Positions 23,801 to 31,196 are shown, counted from the first letter of the stretch. The stretch is 64,000 nt of DNA from an uncultured Erysipelotrichaceae bacterium (GCA_900316365.1 ONCO01000001.1:1-64000), one strand, 5' to 3'. Numbers and translations are program-made. Notes: generated by a model from the sequence alone, not told the origin.

Positions 23801-24036
23801 CTTACTCCATGCTGACCAACGCCTCCTTGACTGCGACCGTTAATGGGGCAGAGGTGACTGGTACTTACTTTGAAGGACCTTTCAACTCTTACGATAACTA
23901 CAACGAGAAAGGTATGAAGTACGAGGTCAACGGAAACTCCATTACCCTGCAGAATAAGTATTCTGAGAACATTAACCATTTCTCCGTCATCGCCATCTAT
24001 AGCATCGCCATCGAATACCATATGGAGCAGATGTGA
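20803..24036 (+). CDS. M6-family (immune inhibitor A-like) metalloprotease lipoprotein
   Basis: A 1077-residue surface protease. The lipoprotein signal peptide MKKRIGLIASFLMLGSLLLSGC has its Cys at 22. Several Big2/Ig-like repeats follow over residues about 65-430 (FDENIISVSSSGLVSANAKG; ASNTDVLTVDGENNKITGKA). The catalytic domain (about 440-780) has the zinc motif HETGHMFGFIDLYED with H659, E660, H663 and a preceding Asp-rich segment (YDLNNDGYIDAVSLAYA) of the M6 type. The C-terminal 300 residues are beta-rich. M6 proteases degrade host or food proteins at the cell surface. Start at 20803 with GGGAG upstream; a longer frame would add 7 residues before the signal peptide. It has its own promoter. 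Monocistronic. Confidence 0.85.
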   Translation: MKKRIGLIASFLMLGSLLLSGCSFLFPSNTGSKETNSNTNNTLTDFDFVTDERMTIEDSDSEHPFKLLTFFVGDTYQVKTNVDSKLGDDYHFEYSGFDENIISVSSSGLVSANAKGVDSVTVSLHKNGSAKRVASKYFIVDVLDPEQAYARITLNDSSLRYEASGRNYFLTVNGGDSYQIRTEVNFNTPYIKTFELADQAFSSFMSVSSAGLVITKRVSEEKDGKIVIKTLSQDASRVYDTVYLNIHINKGSERPPENTFEVTNLSSGAKLSDGDSLSMYVGESLSFGAKYNNGNVTNVITASNTDVLTVDGENNKITGKAAGNSDVTFAHQGKSLTVHVEVKNDVLLEIYTKNGADDLVIVNDTLHFLGKVYAKYQSGTEVDISGETSLTKNIAALDATHKRVTLGYSANGVSKTVNYDVLFFVTEDYQGDTTAYTWTDYFNNKYRNRAYILPNEGTIKMLVIPVWFNNSTSFFREDQKQEILTDLEYVFNTTRGEDGFHSVKQFYEEESNGLLNLDITISDFYESGTSSKVYGDTVEADVQRVRSLTDTAIDWYFNNHSGESRSDYDLNNDGYIDAVSLAYAANYYGTIGDSNGTVAFEYTNVDGAAHKYNNGSFTPIGSIYGFSKSADPSGQLACSDLSAYYPSYFFETGSRTFIHETGHMFGFIDLYEDNHAVTKYYPAGKFTMQAYNFGGHDPYQMNVIGWSKPQIYDASNYEVGYSTKVHIKDFASSGNNILLTRDMNEANSLFDEYMLLELLAPTGLNAYDAKHSSYVFDDAGVRLWHINSILEDLSENGEATNEIVSTKYVNLKYSNYDQSSECDVVHWIRNNENEAYDTTSSVKDEYGLFMAGDHFDMATFQSQFVNGDKLDNKEKLGWEFDVDTIYQDVDGTYGAIITLNRVDNTRTDFEYSSRIDKDVTTQPTGNDYELANVLLTDTDSFSLKYSFNNATPPSYYVQEKPVSYKGVCLFASPDGSGGSLIISMPPVLGLNQSIKSVSITYSMLTNASLTATVNGAEVTGTYFEGPFNSYDNYNEKGMKYEVNGNSITLQNKYSENINHFSVIAIYSIAIEYHMEQM

Positions 24037-24243
24037 TATGAATATCGAAGCCCATCCTGAAGAAGGAGTGGGCCTCGAAATAGCAAAAACTAATTAAAAA
24101 TATATATTTTTACCTTTGGTCGAATTGTTTAGACATAATCGCGTTTTTTGGCTACATATTTATGTCTATAAACTAGGTTTATCACCCTAAAGTTCTAGGA
24201 AAAGCGATAGTTTGAAAGTAGAATGCTCTCAGAGAAAACGACC

Positions 24244-25398
24244 ATGAAGAAAAATCTGCTTTTATTCGCGCCGATTGTTGTAATAGCAATTTCCTCCTGC
24301 ACACTTGCCAGGAATGAGAGTAGTGGTGAATCCAAGTCCATCGAGACTCCTGCTAGCAGCTCTTATAGCGCGCCTGCGAATGAATATTATTTAGACAAAA
24401 CAACTCTTGGGCTTAAGCTTGGTCAAAAGAAAGAGCTTCATGTTTGGAGGGAAGGATACAAAAATAGCGTCTACGGTTCCAATTGGCGCAGCGCTGACCC
24501 ATCTATCGTCACCGTTAACGCCGGTGGCGAGGTTATCGGCGTTGGCGTAGGCGAAACGATGGTTTATGTCGACGCAGGAGGAGAAACCCTGAAGTGCAAA
24601 GTCACCGTTACCGAAGGGGATTATTCCTTAAGCGAGAACGAACTCATCGTGGTGGAGGGCGAAACCATTGAAGTTCCTGTCGTTTATCTCGATCAGAAAC
24701 CTGTTGCCTTTACCGTGACTTGGGCGTCCTCGGATCCTAGTATCGCCAGAGTAAGCGGTAATAGCATCTCCGGCGTCAAAGAAGGCGCGGCCTATATCGG
24801 GGCCACTATCGGCAGCAAGAATTTACGCGCCAGAGTAACCGTTCTTTCCAAAGCGAAGGCTCTATTCATCCTTCAGGGTGGCTCTTTAAGCAGCCAAGAC
24901 GATAGCCTTTATGGCTTCTCTGGCACCAAAACATATAGCAGCGAAACCTTCGAAACCGTTACTGCCACCTCGAATAGCTATAGCTGGTTCTTTTATTACG
25001 ATATAGGCGAAGATGTCTTCAACATTGAGAATGCCTGGGAGTTCGATTATCAGGGACAACATAAGAGATGCGTTTCTAGCATCACTTTCTCCTGGGGTAA
25101 CTATAGGAACGCCTTATTCCAGTCGACTTGTTACCCAAGCTATTCCGCCTCCGCCGACTATAACAACAAGATGAAGGTTAGATTTAACCCATCTTGTATG
25201 ACTTTTAACGTCGCTACCCAGGCCGTCACCGTCGATGAGTCTTATACCTACACCGCCTTGCATAACGATTTCCAGCAGATGGATAGCTATGACTTTGCCT
25301 TCATGTGGCATGCGGTGGAGAAGGCCAATGAATTCGCGGCCAATTGCCTTGCCACTAATAGCAAGATCTCCTCTTACGGATTAAAGCTCTTCCAATAA
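24244..25398 (+). CDS. Big2-domain lipoprotein
   Basis: A 384-residue lipoprotein (MKKNLLLFAPIVVIAISSC, Cys 19) with a Ser-rich linker and two tandem bacterial Ig-like (Big2) domains: about 50-125 (WRSADPSIVTVNAGGEVIGV) and 128-205 (WASSDPSIARVSGNSISGVK). A C-terminal domain of about 180 residues (SLYGFSGTKTYSSETFETVT) is not recognised; its aromatic content would suit ligand binding. Big2 domains act as spacers or adhesion modules on the cell surface. The weak 5' context leaves a start at 24223 (7 residues longer) possible. It follows the metalloprotease after 207 bases. Both carry the same Big2 type, so joint surface function is plausible. Confidence 0.75.
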   Translation: MKKNLLLFAPIVVIAISSCTLARNESSGESKSIETPASSSYSAPANEYYLDKTTLGLKLGQKKELHVWREGYKNSVYGSNWRSADPSIVTVNAGGEVIGVGVGETMVYVDAGGETLKCKVTVTEGDYSLSENELIVVEGETIEVPVVYLDQKPVAFTVTWASSDPSIARVSGNSISGVKEGAAYIGATIGSKNLRARVTVLSKAKALFILQGGSLSSQDDSLYGFSGTKTYSSETFETVTATSNSYSWFFYYDIGEDVFNIENAWEFDYQGQHKRCVSSITFSWGNYRNALFQSTCYPSYSASADYNNKMKVRFNPSCMTFNVATQAVTVDESYTYTALHNDFQQMDSYDFAFMWHAVEKANEFAANCLATNSKISSYGLKLFQ

Positions 25399-25430
25399 CC
25401 CTTTTCTTTCTACCCCGCGCATACATGCGC

Positions 25431-25436
25431 TAAAAT
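25431..25436 (+). promoter_or_regulatory. -10 element of tcdA, leaderless start
   Basis: TAAAAT ends 6 bases before the ATG at 25443, and no Shine-Dalgarno is present. Transcription would then begin at or next to the start codon. Confidence 0.45.
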
Positions 25437-25442
25437 AACGCC

Positions 25443-26219
25443 ATGTTTGATCAGTGGACCAGAAGCGAACTCCTCTTCGGAGGTGAGAATATCGAAAAAC
25501 TCCATAACGCCCGCGTGGCCGTTTTCGGTTTAGGCGGGGTAGGGGGCAATGCCTTTGAGGCTCTTCTTCGCGCTGGGGTGGGCACCATTGACGTCATCGA
25601 TTCCGACTCTTTTAAACTCACTAACATCAACCGTCAGCTTTTAGCCACCCACGAAAGCATCGGTAAGCTCAAAGTCGACGTCGCTGAAGAAAGAGCTAAG
25701 CTCATCAATCCGTCCGCAATCATATACAAACACGCCCATTTTTATCTTCCAGACGATCCAGGCGACATTGATTTCTCCAAGTTCGACTATGTCGTGGACT
25801 GCATCGATACCGTTAAGGCGAAACTCGATATCATTGCCAAATGCAAGGAACTTAATATCCCTATCATTTCCGCGTTAGGATGCGGTAACCGCATTGACCC
25901 AAGCTTGCTCCGCGTCTCCGATATCAACAAAACCGAACTTGATCCTTTAGCCAAGGTCATCCGCAAGGGATGCCGCGAAAGAGGGATCAAACACCTCAAA
26001 GTGGTCTACTCGATCGAGAAGCCAATCAAGCCGTTGGTGATCCGCGAAGATAAACCAGGGGAGATGCATCAAAGAGACGTCCCTGGAAGTTCTTCTTTCG
26101 TCCCTCCTGCCGCCGGGCTTCTTTTAGCCGCGGAAGTGGTGAAGGACCTCACCTCGTTCTCAGAGGAGAATAGACCGGAGGCGAGCATCAAACTCTCCGA
26201 ATTAAAAGGAGAAGAATGA
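25443..26219 (+). CDS. tcdA: tRNA threonylcarbamoyladenosine dehydratase (E1/ThiF-like)
   Basis: ATP-dependent enzyme that cyclises t6A37 of tRNAs to ct6A, tuning decoding of ANN codons. The 258 residues carry the adenylation fold: GLGGVGGNAFEALLRAGVG (nucleotide loop, near 28-46), DSDSFKLTNINRQLLA, and VDCIDTVKAKLDII. The TcdA-specific C-terminal part begins at KGCRERGIKHLKVVYSIEKP and ends with PGSSSFVPPAAGLLLAAEVV. There is no rhodanese domain and no CXXC pair, arguing against MoeB or ThiF. Monocistronic: leaderless promoter in front, terminator behind. Confidence 0.9.
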   Translation: MFDQWTRSELLFGGENIEKLHNARVAVFGLGGVGGNAFEALLRAGVGTIDVIDSDSFKLTNINRQLLATHESIGKLKVDVAEERAKLINPSAIIYKHAHFYLPDDPGDIDFSKFDYVVDCIDTVKAKLDIIAKCKELNIPIISALGCGNRIDPSLLRVSDINKTELDPLAKVIRKGCRERGIKHLKVVYSIEKPIKPLVIREDKPGEMHQRDVPGSSSFVPPAAGLLLAAEVVKDLTSFSEENRPEASIKLSELKGEE

Positions 26220-26273
26220 TCTCCTTATTGCCTCAAAAATGATGGCAAGAGATAATATAAGGATTCCCATATA

Positions 26274-26298
26274 AAGCCCGAGCAATTTGGGCTTTTTT
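26274..26298 (+). terminator. Terminator of tcdA
   Basis: AAGCCC, 9-base loop, GGGCTT, then TTTTT. Confidence 0.8.
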
Positions 26299-26322
26299 CT
26301 TAGCCTTATTTATAGCTATATC

Positions 26323-26336
26323 TGAAAGCACTTTCA
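26323..26336. promoter_or_regulatory. cre-like palindrome upstream of uraA
   Basis: TGAAAGCACTTTCA has 6-bp perfect arms and is one base away from a symmetric CcpA-type cre (TGAAAGCGCTTTCA). It is about 120 bases upstream of the proposed uraA -35, so direct control is uncertain. Confidence 0.35.
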
Positions 26337-26445
26337 TAAGGCCTAAAAACACGTAATAACAAGCTTATCCATAAATTCTTCCCCAATGGGGAAGGTTCTT
26401 AAAAATATACGAAAACGCGACTGAGAAAAATAATAAAAAAATCCT

Positions 26446-26472
26446 TTGAAATTTCTCCAAATCGCTTATAGT
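26446..26472 (+). promoter_or_regulatory. Promoter of uraA
   Basis: TTGAAA (26446-26451), 15-base spacer, TATAGT (26467-26472). The predicted start near 26479 leaves a leader of about 180 bases. Confidence 0.5.
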
Positions 26473-26478
26473 AATTTA

Positions 26479-26660
26479 ACGGTCAGGCGCATTATGGAAT
26501 CTAGAAGCATTAGAAAACCACATTCTTTCGAAGAGGCGAGTTTCCAATCTTGCTTCCATATTCGTCTTCCATTAATTCTCTCGTCCAATCAAAGGGTGGC
26601 TTAGTCGTCTAAGTCTCCCTTTTTTTATGGCTGGAGAATAAGGAAAGGAGGTTCCTGAAT
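26479..26660 (+). promoter_or_regulatory. uraA leader with terminator/attenuator
   Basis: The leader contains a complete intrinsic terminator before the gene: GGGTGGCTTAG-TCGT-CTAAGTCTCCC (26594-26619, 10 of 11 pairs) and seven T. The ribosome site AAAGGAGG lies beyond it. Upstream segments ATGG...AAGC (26493-26508) and GCTTCCAT (26552-26559) can pair, and GAAGA (26529-26533) can pair with TCTTC (26565-26569), so alternative folds exist. A terminator inside a leader in front of a uracil transporter suggests pyrimidine-responsive attenuation. No clear PyrR-box or purine/PreQ1 riboswitch pattern was recognised. Confidence 0.6.
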
Positions 26661-28211
26661 ATGGAATCAGAAAAGAAACTCATTCTGGATGTGAATGAGA
26701 GCCCGAAGAAAATAGGGCAGTGGATCATCCTCGCGGTTCAGCATCTTCTCGCGATGTTCGTCGCTTGCATCACCGTACCGCTCATCGTCTTCAATTCTTA
26801 TGTAGTCGGACAAGACTTCGCCAATGCTGGCGCCAAAGTCAGCTACGTCGGCCTCAATGGCCAGAGCTTCGCGAGCGCCCTTATCGCTCCGACCCTCGTC
26901 GCCGCCGGCGTCGGCACTCTCATCTACATTCTTCTCACCAAGATGAAGAGCCCTGTCTTCCTTGCTTCTAGCTTCGCTTACATCGCCCCGATGTGCGCTG
27001 CCATCTCCTTGGGTTCCGTCCCTCTCATGAAGGATGCGACCGGTGCCTTGGTCGCTGCTAGCGAGGGCGCCTCCGTCGTTGCCGCTTATGGCAACATCTG
27101 GGCCTTGCCAATCGGTATGGCTTTAGTCGGCCTCGTCTATGTCGCCGTCGCGCTCGTCGTCAAATTCGCCGGCGTTGCGTGGCTTAACAAGCTTCTTCCA
27201 ACCATCGTCATCGGACCGGTCATCATGGTCATCGGCCTTGGTTTATCCGGCTCCGCCATCTCCAACCTCACCACCGGTAGCGGCAACCAGATGAGCTACA
27301 ACCTCATCGCCATCCTTTGCGGTTTGATCGCCATGGTCGTCACCGCCATCTGCGCTCACTACGGCAAAAAGACCATCAGCTTAATCCCATTCGTCCTTGG
27401 CATGTGCGCAGGTTATGTCGCGGCCGCTCTCTTTACCGCCATCGGCTATGCCGCCAAGGTTGATTACCTCAAGATCGTCGACTTCAGCCCAGTCGTCAAC
27501 AACTGGTCCAACGTCAGCGTCAAATCCTTTATCGCCATTCCTGATTTCCTCTTCTTGGCGACCAAAAACCCTGTCGCCGTTCAGCCAGAGCATCTCGGCA
27601 CCATCGCCCTTCTCTTTATCCCTGTCTCCCTCGTCACCATCTGCGAACACATCGGTGACCACAAGAACCTCTCCGGCATCATCGGCCGTGACTTGCTTGA
27701 AGAACCTGGCTTATCCAGAACCCTTATGGGTGACGGCATCGCTACCGCTGCCTCTGGCATCCTCTGCGGCGCTGCCAACACCACCTATGGTGAAAACGTC
27801 GCCGTCGTCGGCGTCACCAAGATCGCTTCCGTCAAAGTCATCATTCTCGCTTGCATCATGACCATCTTATTGGCCTTCTTGAGCCCGATCATGACCATTG
27901 TTCAGACCATCCCGGCCTGCGTCACCGGCGGCGTCTCGCTCGTTCTTTACGGCTTCATCGCCTCCTCCGGCGTCAAGATGCTAATCAATGAGAAAGTCGA
28001 CTTCGGCAACACCAAAAACATCTTCGTCGCTTCCGCCATCCTCGTCGCTGGCATCGGCGGTCTCGCCATCAGCTTTGCTGCCGGAAACACCACCATCACC
28101 GTCACCAGCACCGCGGTTGCTATGATCCTCGGCATCATCATGAACCTCATCCTCAAGGATAAGAAACCAGCTGAGAAAGCTGAAAAAGTTGAAGAATCTA
28201 AGGCCGAATAA
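26661..28211 (+). CDS. uraA: Uracil permease, NCS2 (UraA/PyrP) family
   Basis: A 516-residue polytopic membrane transporter of the nucleobase-ascorbate (NCS2) family, importing uracil with a proton. Seen: N-terminal QWIILAVQHLLAMFVACITV, typical of UraA; about 14 hydrophobic segments; the substrate motif around VTICEHIGDHKN and GLSRTLMGDGIATAASG (about residues 328-370). The neighbouring upp gene makes uracil the likely substrate over xanthine. The C-terminus ends in a charged tail (KDKKPAEKAEKVEESKAE). Behind an attenuated leader; upp follows after 30 bases, so uptake and salvage are cotranscribed. Confidence 0.85.
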   Translation: MESEKKLILDVNESPKKIGQWIILAVQHLLAMFVACITVPLIVFNSYVVGQDFANAGAKVSYVGLNGQSFASALIAPTLVAAGVGTLIYILLTKMKSPVFLASSFAYIAPMCAAISLGSVPLMKDATGALVAASEGASVVAAYGNIWALPIGMALVGLVYVAVALVVKFAGVAWLNKLLPTIVIGPVIMVIGLGLSGSAISNLTTGSGNQMSYNLIAILCGLIAMVVTAICAHYGKKTISLIPFVLGMCAGYVAAALFTAIGYAAKVDYLKIVDFSPVVNNWSNVSVKSFIAIPDFLFLATKNPVAVQPEHLGTIALLFIPVSLVTICEHIGDHKNLSGIIGRDLLEEPGLSRTLMGDGIATAASGILCGAANTTYGENVAVVGVTKIASVKVIILACIMTILLAFLSPIMTIVQTIPACVTGGVSLVLYGFIASSGVKMLINEKVDFGNTKNIFVASAILVAGIGGLAISFAAGNTTITVTSTAVAMILGIIMNLILKDKKPAEKAEKVEESKAE

Positions 28212-28241
28212 CCCTATAATGTTCCAAAAGGGAAAAAGTCT

Positions 28242-28883
28242 ATGAAACAATATCCAAACGTTACAGTTCTCGAACACCCACTCATTACTCACAAGATCTC
28301 CATTCTTCGTGATAAGAACACTCCGACCAGCGAATTCCGTCAGCTTGTTAAGGAAATCGCCATCATGGAGGGCTATGAGGCTCTTCGCAACGTCCCAACC
28401 AAGGACGTCGAAATCGAGACTCCTATCGAAAAGACCACCGTTAAGATGGTTCGCGGCAGCAAGCTTTGCTTCGTCCCGATCCTCCGTGCCGGCATGGGCA
28501 TGGTCGATGGTTTGACCGAGCTTATCCCAACCGCCCGCGTCGGCCATATCGGCCTTTACCGCGATGAGGTCACCCATGAGCCGCATGAATATTATTGCAA
28601 GCTCCCGAACGACCTCGAAAACCTTGAGATCTACGTCATCGACCCGATGCTCGCCACCGGCGGCTCCGCGATCGACGCCATCCGTCTCTTGAAGGAACAT
28701 GGTGCGAAAAACCTCCATTTCATCTGCATCATCGCCGCCCCAGAGGGCATCAAAGCCTTCTGCGAGGCCAATCCCGACATTCCTCTCACCGTTGGCGCGC
28801 TTGACCGTCAGCTCAACGAGAACGCCTACATCTGCCCAGGCTTGGGTGATGCCGGCGATCGAATCTTCGGAACTGTCAAATAA
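28242..28883 (+). CDS. upp: Uracil phosphoribosyltransferase
   Basis: Converts uracil and PRPP to UMP, trapping uracil imported by the preceding permease. The 213 residues match the family throughout: N-terminal [19 protein letters not shown], the tetramer-forming [13 protein letters not shown], the PRPP loop [16 protein letters not shown] (near 125-140), and the uracil-recognition flap ending [23 protein letters not shown] at 28217-28222 might add a weak internal promoter. Followed by a strong terminator. Confidence 0.95.
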   Translation: MKQYPNVTVLEHPLITHKISILRDKNTPTSEFRQLVKEIAIMEGYEALRNVPTKDVEIETPIEKTTVKMVRGSKLCFVPILRAGMGMVDGLTELIPTARVGHIGLYRDEVTHEPHEYYCKLPNDLENLEIYVIDPMLATGGSAIDAIRLLKEHGAKNLHFICIIAAPEGIKAFCEANPDIPLTVGALDRQLNENAYICPGLGDAGDRIFGTVK

Positions 28884-28904
28884 GCTACCATCTAGCGAAA
28901 TTAG

Positions 28905-28937
28905 GAGGGCTAACCCGCAAGGGAAGCCCTCTTTTTT
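28905..28937 (+). terminator. Terminator of uraA-upp
   Basis: GAGGGCT, 13-base loop including CCC/GGG, AGCCCTC, then TTTTTT. Confidence 0.88.
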
Positions 28938-28984
28938 CTTTCGTCACTTATAATAGAAGTAGCGATAAATAAGAGGTGCTATCT

Positions 28985-30103
28985 ATGTTTAGCGAATCGG
29001 ATATCAAAAGAAACGAATTCCAACTTTACGGAGGTCAGGGCAAGAAAGGCTATGACTGGTGGTGGCATTCTTTTACCGCCTACCACAAGGAAAGCGGTGA
29101 GGCAAAGCCTTTCTATATCGAATTCTTCTTCTGCAACCCAAAGCTCGCGGAAGATAAACCGGTCTTTGGTCAGCTCAAGGAGAACCAAGAGAAGGGGAAG
29201 CGCCCATCATACTTGATGGTCAATGTTGGCACCTGGGGTAAGAAGCATCTCCAGCTCCATCGTTTCTTCGCCTATAAAGACGTTGAGATTAAGCCAAAAG
29301 CCCCTTTCTCCATCAGCGCGGATGATTGTTTCCTTAATGAGACCCATACTCAGGGCAGCGTTTCCTTAAGCGAGGACGAGGTAGCAGCCCATCCAGAATA
29401 TATGTCTGATGCCGGAACCATGAGCTGGGACTTAAAGATTAAGAAACTCATCCCATTCAATGTTGGTTATGGCGCCTCCCATCTATTTAGGAAACTTCAG
29501 CTCTTCGAGATGTTCTGGCATGCGGAAGGCATGAAGAGCACCTTTGAGGGCACGATCACTTTAGATGGAGAGGAATATGTAGTTATTCCTGAGAAGAGCT
29601 ATGGCTATAGCGACAAGAACTGGGGCAAAGATTTCACCTCGCCTTGGGTGTGGCTATCCTCCAATAACCTTGTCTCTAAGTTAACCGGTAAACGCCTTGA
29701 GAACAGCGTCTTCGATATCGGTGGCGGTAGACCGAAGATCGGCTTCGTCGCCCTTAATAGAAAGCTGCTTTCCGCCTTCTATTACGAAGGTAAGTGCTAC
29801 GAATTCAATTTCTCCAAGTTCTGGACCTTTACCCGCACCAAGTTCGATTGCAAAGAAACTGATGACGAGATCATCTGGCACATCGAGCAAAAGACCATCA
29901 ATAATCGGATGGTGGTGGACGTCACCTGCAAGAAAGAAGATATGCTTTGGATTAACTACGAAGCCCCAAGCGGGCTTAAGAAGCATAACCGCCTCTGGAA
30001 TGGTGGGAACGGCAAAGGAACCATATCCTTATATCACAAGAAAAAACTCGTCGATGTCATTGAGGCCGAGAACATCGGCTGCGAATACGGCGAGTTCTGC
30101 TAA
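28985..30103 (+). CDS. Tocopherol-cyclase-like / lipocalin-fold protein
   Basis: A 372-residue cytosolic protein with the two-lobed beta-barrel pattern annotated in Firmicutes as tocopherol cyclase-like. Typical is the segment KSYGYSDKNWGKDFTSPWVW near residues 200-219 (compare the SWGR/WFW motif of tocopherol cyclases). N-terminal GYDWWWHSFTAYHKESGEAK and the Trp-rich core suit binding of a hydrophobic ligand. True tocopherol synthesis is not expected in such a bacterium, so the name is structural, not functional. AGAGGTG lies 6 bases before ATG 28985. Monocistronic with promoter TATAAT at 28949-28954 and a bidirectional terminator shared with hpt. Confidence 0.6.
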   Translation: MFSESDIKRNEFQLYGGQGKKGYDWWWHSFTAYHKESGEAKPFYIEFFFCNPKLAEDKPVFGQLKENQEKGKRPSYLMVNVGTWGKKHLQLHRFFAYKDVEIKPKAPFSISADDCFLNETHTQGSVSLSEDEVAAHPEYMSDAGTMSWDLKIKKLIPFNVGYGASHLFRKLQLFEMFWHAEGMKSTFEGTITLDGEEYVVIPEKSYGYSDKNWGKDFTSPWVWLSSNNLVSKLTGKRLENSVFDIGGGRPKIGFVALNRKLLSAFYYEGKCYEFNFSKFWTFTRTKFDCKETDDEIIWHIEQKTINNRMVVDVTCKKEDMLWINYEAPSGLKKHNRLWNGGNGKGTISLYHKKKLVDVIEAENIGCEYGEFC

Positions 30104-30140
30104 AAAGAAAAATCAACCCTCAGCGGTTGATTTTCTTTAC
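30104..30140. terminator. Bidirectional terminator
   Basis: AAAGAAAAATCAACC and GGTTGATTTTCTTT form a long stem flanked by A- and T-rich arms, serving the converging 28985 and hpt genes. It overlaps the 3' end of hpt. Confidence 0.85.
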
Positions 30141-30701
30141 TGGGTTCTTGTCTAATAACTCATCCCATTCCTTAACGTCTTCTGGAGTTGGGACGAAGAC
30201 AAAGGCGTCGTTACGGTGGAGTTCCCTATAGTCGAGGCCATAACCTACTAAGAAGGCATTTTCCTCAAGTCTCTTGCCATAATAATCAATCTTAACGTCG
30301 CAACGTCTCGCGGCGACTTTATCGAATAAGCAGGCGATGATGATGTCCTTTGGATGATATTTCTCTTTGAGGTAATCGACGAGGTACTTCATCGATAAAC
30401 CCGTATCGACGACGTCCTCGCAGATGACGATGGTTCTGCCTTCTGGATCATAGGTCAAATCCTTCAAGAGATTGATCTTGCCGGTGGATTCGGTTCCTTC
30501 GTAAGAGGAGATCTGAATGAAGTCGGTGATGATTGGGCAGTGGACGTGCTTAATGAGGTCGACGGTGAAATTCATCGCGCCTTTCATGACGCAGAGGAAA
30601 ATCGGGGCTTTCTCTTCGTTTTTGAGCCTAGCGGTAATCTGATGACCCATATGGGTGCAGACTTCCTGGATTTCGTTAGAGGACATTACCAATTCTTTCA
30701 T
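30120..30701 (-). CDS. hpt: Hypoxanthine phosphoribosyltransferase
   Basis: Purine salvage: hypoxanthine (or guanine) plus PRPP to IMP (GMP). The 193 residues carry the PRPP motif TIVICEDVVDTGLSMKYL (near 98-115), the flexible-loop region SSYEGTESTGKINLLKDL, and the C-terminal base-recognition part KRLEENAFLVGYGLDYRELH. Start 30701 has AGGAAG 9 bases upstream on the minus strand. It stands alone here, whereas many Firmicutes keep hpt between tilS and ftsH. Confidence 0.92.
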   Translation of the reverse strand: MKELVMSSNEIQEVCTHMGHQITARLKNEEKAPIFLCVMKGAMNFTVDLIKHVHCPIITDFIQISSYEGTESTGKINLLKDLTYDPEGRTIVICEDVVDTGLSMKYLVDYLKEKYHPKDIIIACLFDKVAARRCDVKIDYYGKRLEENAFLVGYGLDYRELHRNDAFVFVPTPEDVKEWDELLDKNPVKKINR

Positions 30702-30759
30702 TTTTATGCTTCCTAAAAAGATTTGTTTATATTACTACCTAAGCCACAAAAAGACAAAA

Positions 30760-30780
30760 GGAGTGGCTTTAGGCCACTCC
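30760..30780 (-). terminator. Terminator of small membrane protein gene
   Basis: Minus strand: GGAGTGGC, 5-base loop, GCCACTCC, then TTTTGTCTTTTT. Confidence 0.75.
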
Positions 30781-30798
30781 GATTGTTCTTTAGCGTGC

Positions 30799-31020
30799 TT
30801 ATTTCGCAAGCAAGAGATGATTGAAGAGAAGGACCCAAACAAGGTCAATCCAGCCGAAGATCGGGATGATGATACCGAAGATAAGGCCGAGGAGATTGCC
30901 AAGGTTTGGCTTCTCAAGGACCGCGGTCACGCGCACAAAAATCTCAACAATCCAGTTGACGACTGGGATGAGGAGAAGGATGAGCTGGACGAGGCGGGAT
31001 TGGGAATTAAACCACTTCAT
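30799..31020 (-). CDS. Small two-TM membrane protein
   Basis: A 73-residue protein with two hydrophobic helices (SRLVQLILLLIPVVNWIVEI and LLGLIFGIIIPIFGWIDLVW) separated by a short loop. AAGGGGG precedes the ATG by about 9 bases, and a good terminator follows the stop, both arguing for a real gene. No family recognised. It lies between hpt and the clpB promoter, divergent from the latter. Confidence 0.6.
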   Translation of the reverse strand: MKWFNSQSRLVQLILLLIPVVNWIVEIFVRVTAVLEKPNLGNLLGLIFGIIIPIFGWIDLVWVLLFNHLLLAK

Positions 31021-31111
31021 TATGTGTGCCCCCTTTTTTACTGATGATAGAACAAAAACACCTATTTTGAGTAGTCTTTTTTTGCTGGATTATCCTGCGA
31101 TAGACAAAGAT

Positions 31112-31138
31112 TTAGCACTCTACTTGCCAGAGTGCCAA
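31112..31138 (+). promoter_or_regulatory. CIRCE operator (HrcA site) of clpB
   Basis: TTAGCACTC-N9-GAGTGCCAA: identical to the consensus TTAGCACTC-N9-GAGTGCTAA except one base. HrcA binds CIRCE and represses heat-shock genes. It covers the -35 region of the clpB promoter. Confidence 0.93.
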
Positions 31139-31151
31139 AACGTTATATAAT
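31124..31151 (+). promoter_or_regulatory. Promoter of clpB
   Basis: TTGCCA (31124-31129) inside the CIRCE spacer, 16-base spacer, TATAAT (31146-31151). Confidence 0.8.
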
Positions 31152-31196
31152 GATGTCGCTCGAAGAAATCGGGCTTACTTCAAAGGAGGTAAGAAT

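Noticed and set aside
25443-26219. MoeB/ThiF identity for the E1-like gene
   Set aside because: No CXXC zinc pairs and no thiamine or molybdopterin genes nearby; the C-terminal half fits TcdA.
26479-26660. Purine, PreQ1 or PyrR-type riboswitch in the uraA leader
   Set aside because: The characteristic core sequences were not found by eye; only the terminator is certain.
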